Below, one piece after another: positions 6,045 through 7,885 of a stretch of 7,885 nucleotides of DNA; within the stretch, counting starts at the first letter, position 1; the number at the start of each line of letters is the position of its first letter. The translations under genes were made by a program, and so were the position numbers. This stretch comes from Fidelibacterota bacterium (GTDB taxonomy: Bacteria; Fidelibacterota; UBA2242; JAFGTP01): assembly GCA_021734005.1 (NCBI GenBank), contig JAIPJV010000084.1:1-7885 (forward strand), read 5' to 3'. The notes beneath the pieces are model-generated. The model was not told the origin of the DNA, made no database searches, and saw only the letters and a program-made list of their open reading frames with translations.

Positions 6045-7698
6045 AACTTTTTGGTAAATTAATAGAAAAAGTTGTACCTTTTCCTAATTTACTATCAACC
6101 CGGATATCGCCGCCATGATTTTGGATGATCTTGTAAACCCGGGAAAGACCTATTCCTGTGCCTTCATCTTTGGTGGTAAAGAAAAGATTGAATATCTTGG
6201 AAAGAGCACTTTCTTCGATGCCTCTGCCATTATCAGTTATTTCCAGTTCAACTTGACCATTATCATGTTTCAGATCAATTCTTATTTCGCCGTTTTCATC
6301 AATAGAATCAATGGCATTTTCCAGAAGATTGATCAAACTTTGTTTAATCTTCTCCCAGTCGGCTTCAACATATATATCTTTCTCAGGTTTCCAATCCAGA
6401 GTGATCTTTTCTTCTTTTAATCTTTCTTCATATATTTCAACTATTTCATTGATCAGTTCAGTCATGTTAATCCGTGCTTTTTCTAAAGGCAAAGGTTTCG
6501 AAAAATTAAGGAACTGTTTGATAATCTTATCAATCCGGTTTACTTCACTTTTGATCAATGATAACATGCGCTTATTTTTGTTATCACTGTCTGATAATCT
6601 CCGATGAAGCCTTTGCACATTTAAGGAAAGAGCATTAAGCGGATTTCCAATTTCATGGGCTATACCAGCCGCTAACTGATAGATGGCATTCTGTTTTTCC
6701 TTTTCCCGCAGATCCTTTTGCAGATCATATACTTCGCGAGTCATGCGTTCTTTTTCCTTTTGCAGACTTTCTACAGTATTGCGGGACATTGTATAGCTCA
6801 GGACAATAAAACCGATCACAGATAAAATTATCAAGCGAATAAAAAGATTTCGCAAGGCTGCCTTCTTGACATTTTGCAGCGGTTCATAGCTGAGACCAAT
6901 TCTAATTATCCCGTAATAGGTATCCAGAACATTGAAAGGCATAACCGATTCATAAACTGGTTTATCCTTATATTCTGTTACCCGGTAGTTGAAGGACTTG
7001 CCGATATAAACACTTCTCAGGAAAGAATCATAATTGATAGCGGATAGATAATCCAGATGCCTAGAACCTGCAATAATTCCATCAACATCTTGAATAGCGA
7101 TATAGACGATCGAGGAATCAGAAGTAATATCATTGATAAATTTTCCAATTCCCAGATTCTTTTTGAAAGCGGTCATGCTTCGGCCATCAAAAATACCGAT
7201 TATAGCACCGCCCAGGCTTCTCTTCAGAAATACCATAACCTGATGATCCGATTTTTCTATGATTGCGGAATTATTACTGGAATCAATGAATTTTTCAAGT
7301 TGTTCTGTTTCCATCTGCAGATTTGAGCCATTGGAATAAATTGGCTTGAGGTTGCGATGAAAAATAGCCAGCTGTTTCAATTTGCTATCTTTTATCAAAC
7401 TATTTATAAAAGCAGGACTCATATGTCTGGTTGAATCTACAAAATCGATATATTTTAGAACAGAAAGCATCTGATTCTCAACCCGTCTATTTATATAATC
7501 ATAACTCAAAATCGAGTTCACAGCTGATTTATTGATAGTATGAGTAATGTTGCGGGTCATTGAATTCATCAGCCTGCGCACCTCATCCTGGCGAGACCGG
7601 TATTCAAAATATCCGGACACAATAAAGAAACCAACCAGAAAAAGAAACAGAAAGATGGTTGATTTTATATTCAATTTTATTTTACGCAAATACTTCAT
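6043..7698 (-). CDS. Membrane sensor histidine kinase (NtrB/ZraS-like, Cache-like periplasmic sensor)
   Basis: The 551-residue protein has a first membrane helix (about 14-30), a large periplasmic region (about 31-283), a second helix (about 284-303), a charged coiled-coil linker (about 305-342), and the kinase core. The sensor half around 197-272 (IVYIAIQDVDGIIAGSR, VYESVMPF, GIIRIGLS) resembles a double-Cache/PAS-like fold. The phospho-acceptor is His348 in AHEIGNPL, the HExxNPL form typical of kinases paired with NtrC-type regulators. The ATPase domain shows the N box (NLLENA, 457-462), DNGRG (489-493), the F box FNLFFTTK (503-510) and GTGIGL (513-518). I see no HAMP or cytoplasmic PAS between the second helix and the His box. 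The ATG at 7698 is the earliest possible start (an in-frame TAG lies 24 nt upstream) and has only a weak ribosome site. The regulator follows after 8 nt. The ligand is unknown. Confidence 0.94.
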   Translation of the reverse strand: MKYLRKIKLNIKSTIFLFLFLVGFFIVSGYFEYRSRQDEVRRLMNSMTRNITHTINKSAVNSILSYDYINRRVENQMLSVLKYIDFVDSTRHMSPAFINSLIKDSKLKQLAIFHRNLKPIYSNGSNLQMETEQLEKFIDSSNNSAIIEKSDHQVMVFLKRSLGGAIIGIFDGRSMTAFKKNLGIGKFINDITSDSSIVYIAIQDVDGIIAGSRHLDYLSAINYDSFLRSVYIGKSFNYRVTEYKDKPVYESVMPFNVLDTYYGIIRIGLSYEPLQNVKKAALRNLFIRLIILSVIGFIVLSYTMSRNTVESLQKEKERMTREVYDLQKDLREKEKQNAIYQLAAGIAHEIGNPLNALSLNVQRLHRRLSDSDNKNKRMLSLIKSEVNRIDKIIKQFLNFSKPLPLEKARINMTELINEIVEIYEERLKEEKITLDWKPEKDIYVEADWEKIKQSLINLLENAIDSIDENGEIRIDLKHDNGQVELEITDNGRGIEESALSKIFNLFFTTKDEGTGIGLSRVYKIIQNHGGDIRVDSKLGKGTTFSINLPKS

Positions 7699-7723
7699 AT
7701 TGATGCTTTCTGTACGCTGCTAC

Positions 7724-7885
7724 TTACCATTGAAGATTATAATTTATATTAAGACCTGTCCCTACATCTTCATAATCGAAATAGGGATCATTTGAACTAT
7801 TATTTTGATAATAGAAGAACCATTCCAGGTTTAAATTGGAAGCTTTATCAAAAAGTCTTTCCAGCTTATATTCAGCTGATAATTT
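7724..7885 (-). CDS. C-terminal end of a probable outer-membrane beta-barrel protein (5' part off the window)
   Basis: The minus-strand frame is open from the right edge to TAA (7724-7726), giving 53 residues. They show alternating polar and hydrophobic or aromatic residues (LNLEWFFYYQ; GTGLNINYNLQW) separated by an acidic, Asn-rich loop (NNSSNDPYFDYEDVG), and end in a terminal Trp. A last amphipathic strand ending in an aromatic residue is the usual signal for BAM-dependent outer-membrane insertion. No family can be named from so short a piece. It ends 25 nt before the kinase start on the same strand with no terminator between, so it probably belongs to the kinase-regulator operon. A chance open frame is possible but unlikely, given the operon-like spacing and the barrel-type composition. 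Confidence 0.65.
   Translation of the reverse strand, partial: KLSAEYKLERLFDKASNLNLEWFFYYQNNSSNDPYFDYEDVGTGLNINYNLQW

Noticed and set aside
6115..6607. Overlapping plus-strand open frames opposite the kinase domain
   Set aside because: They mirror conserved kinase codons (N and G boxes) and show no protein family pattern; shadows.

Overview
The window looks like part of an AT-rich genome from the Fibrobacterota-Chlorobi-Bacteroidota (FCB) superphylum or a neighbouring candidate phylum such as Cloacimonadota, Calditrichota or Marinimicrobia. The main clue is the exported protein at 2522-4477. It ends in a type IX secretion (Por) C-terminal sorting domain with the NYPNPFNP signature common in those lineages. 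The clear GGAG-type Shine-Dalgarno sites at several starts and the NtrC-type sigma-54 regulator fit a Gram-negative, non-Bacteroidia member. The exact phylum cannot be fixed from this window.

Layout. Positions 1-2394 hold four plus-strand genes: the C-terminal part of a zinc-type alcohol dehydrogenase (entering from the left edge), a stand-alone class I glutamine amidotransferase, a PspC-domain membrane protein, and a YjbQ/UPF0047 protein. Gaps are short (31, 80 and 3 nt), so they could be co-transcribed. A 14-bp perfect stem (2470-2503) then serves as a bidirectional terminator between this group and the convergent minus-strand genes.

The rest is on the minus strand. Reading from the right edge leftward, there is the tail of a probable outer-membrane beta-barrel protein (7724-7885, a partial gene that is easily missed), a membrane sensor histidine kinase (6043-7698), an NtrC-family sigma-54 response regulator (4709-6034), a 231-nt intergenic region with two dyad-symmetric elements, and the large secreted Ig-like-repeat protein (2522-4477). 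The barrel protein, kinase and regulator are tightly spaced and probably form one operon. The kinase and regulator are intact at every catalytic and sigma-54-contact motif.

How they may work together. The kinase senses a periplasmic signal and phosphorylates the regulator, which would activate sigma-54 promoters. No convincing sigma-54 promoter is visible before the secreted protein, so a regulatory link to it rests on position only. I see no mobile element, CRISPR array, RNA gene or clear defence system. The least-explained items are the exported repeat protein with its unassigned middle domain, the two dyads in front of it, and the outer-membrane protein fragment heading the two-component operon.
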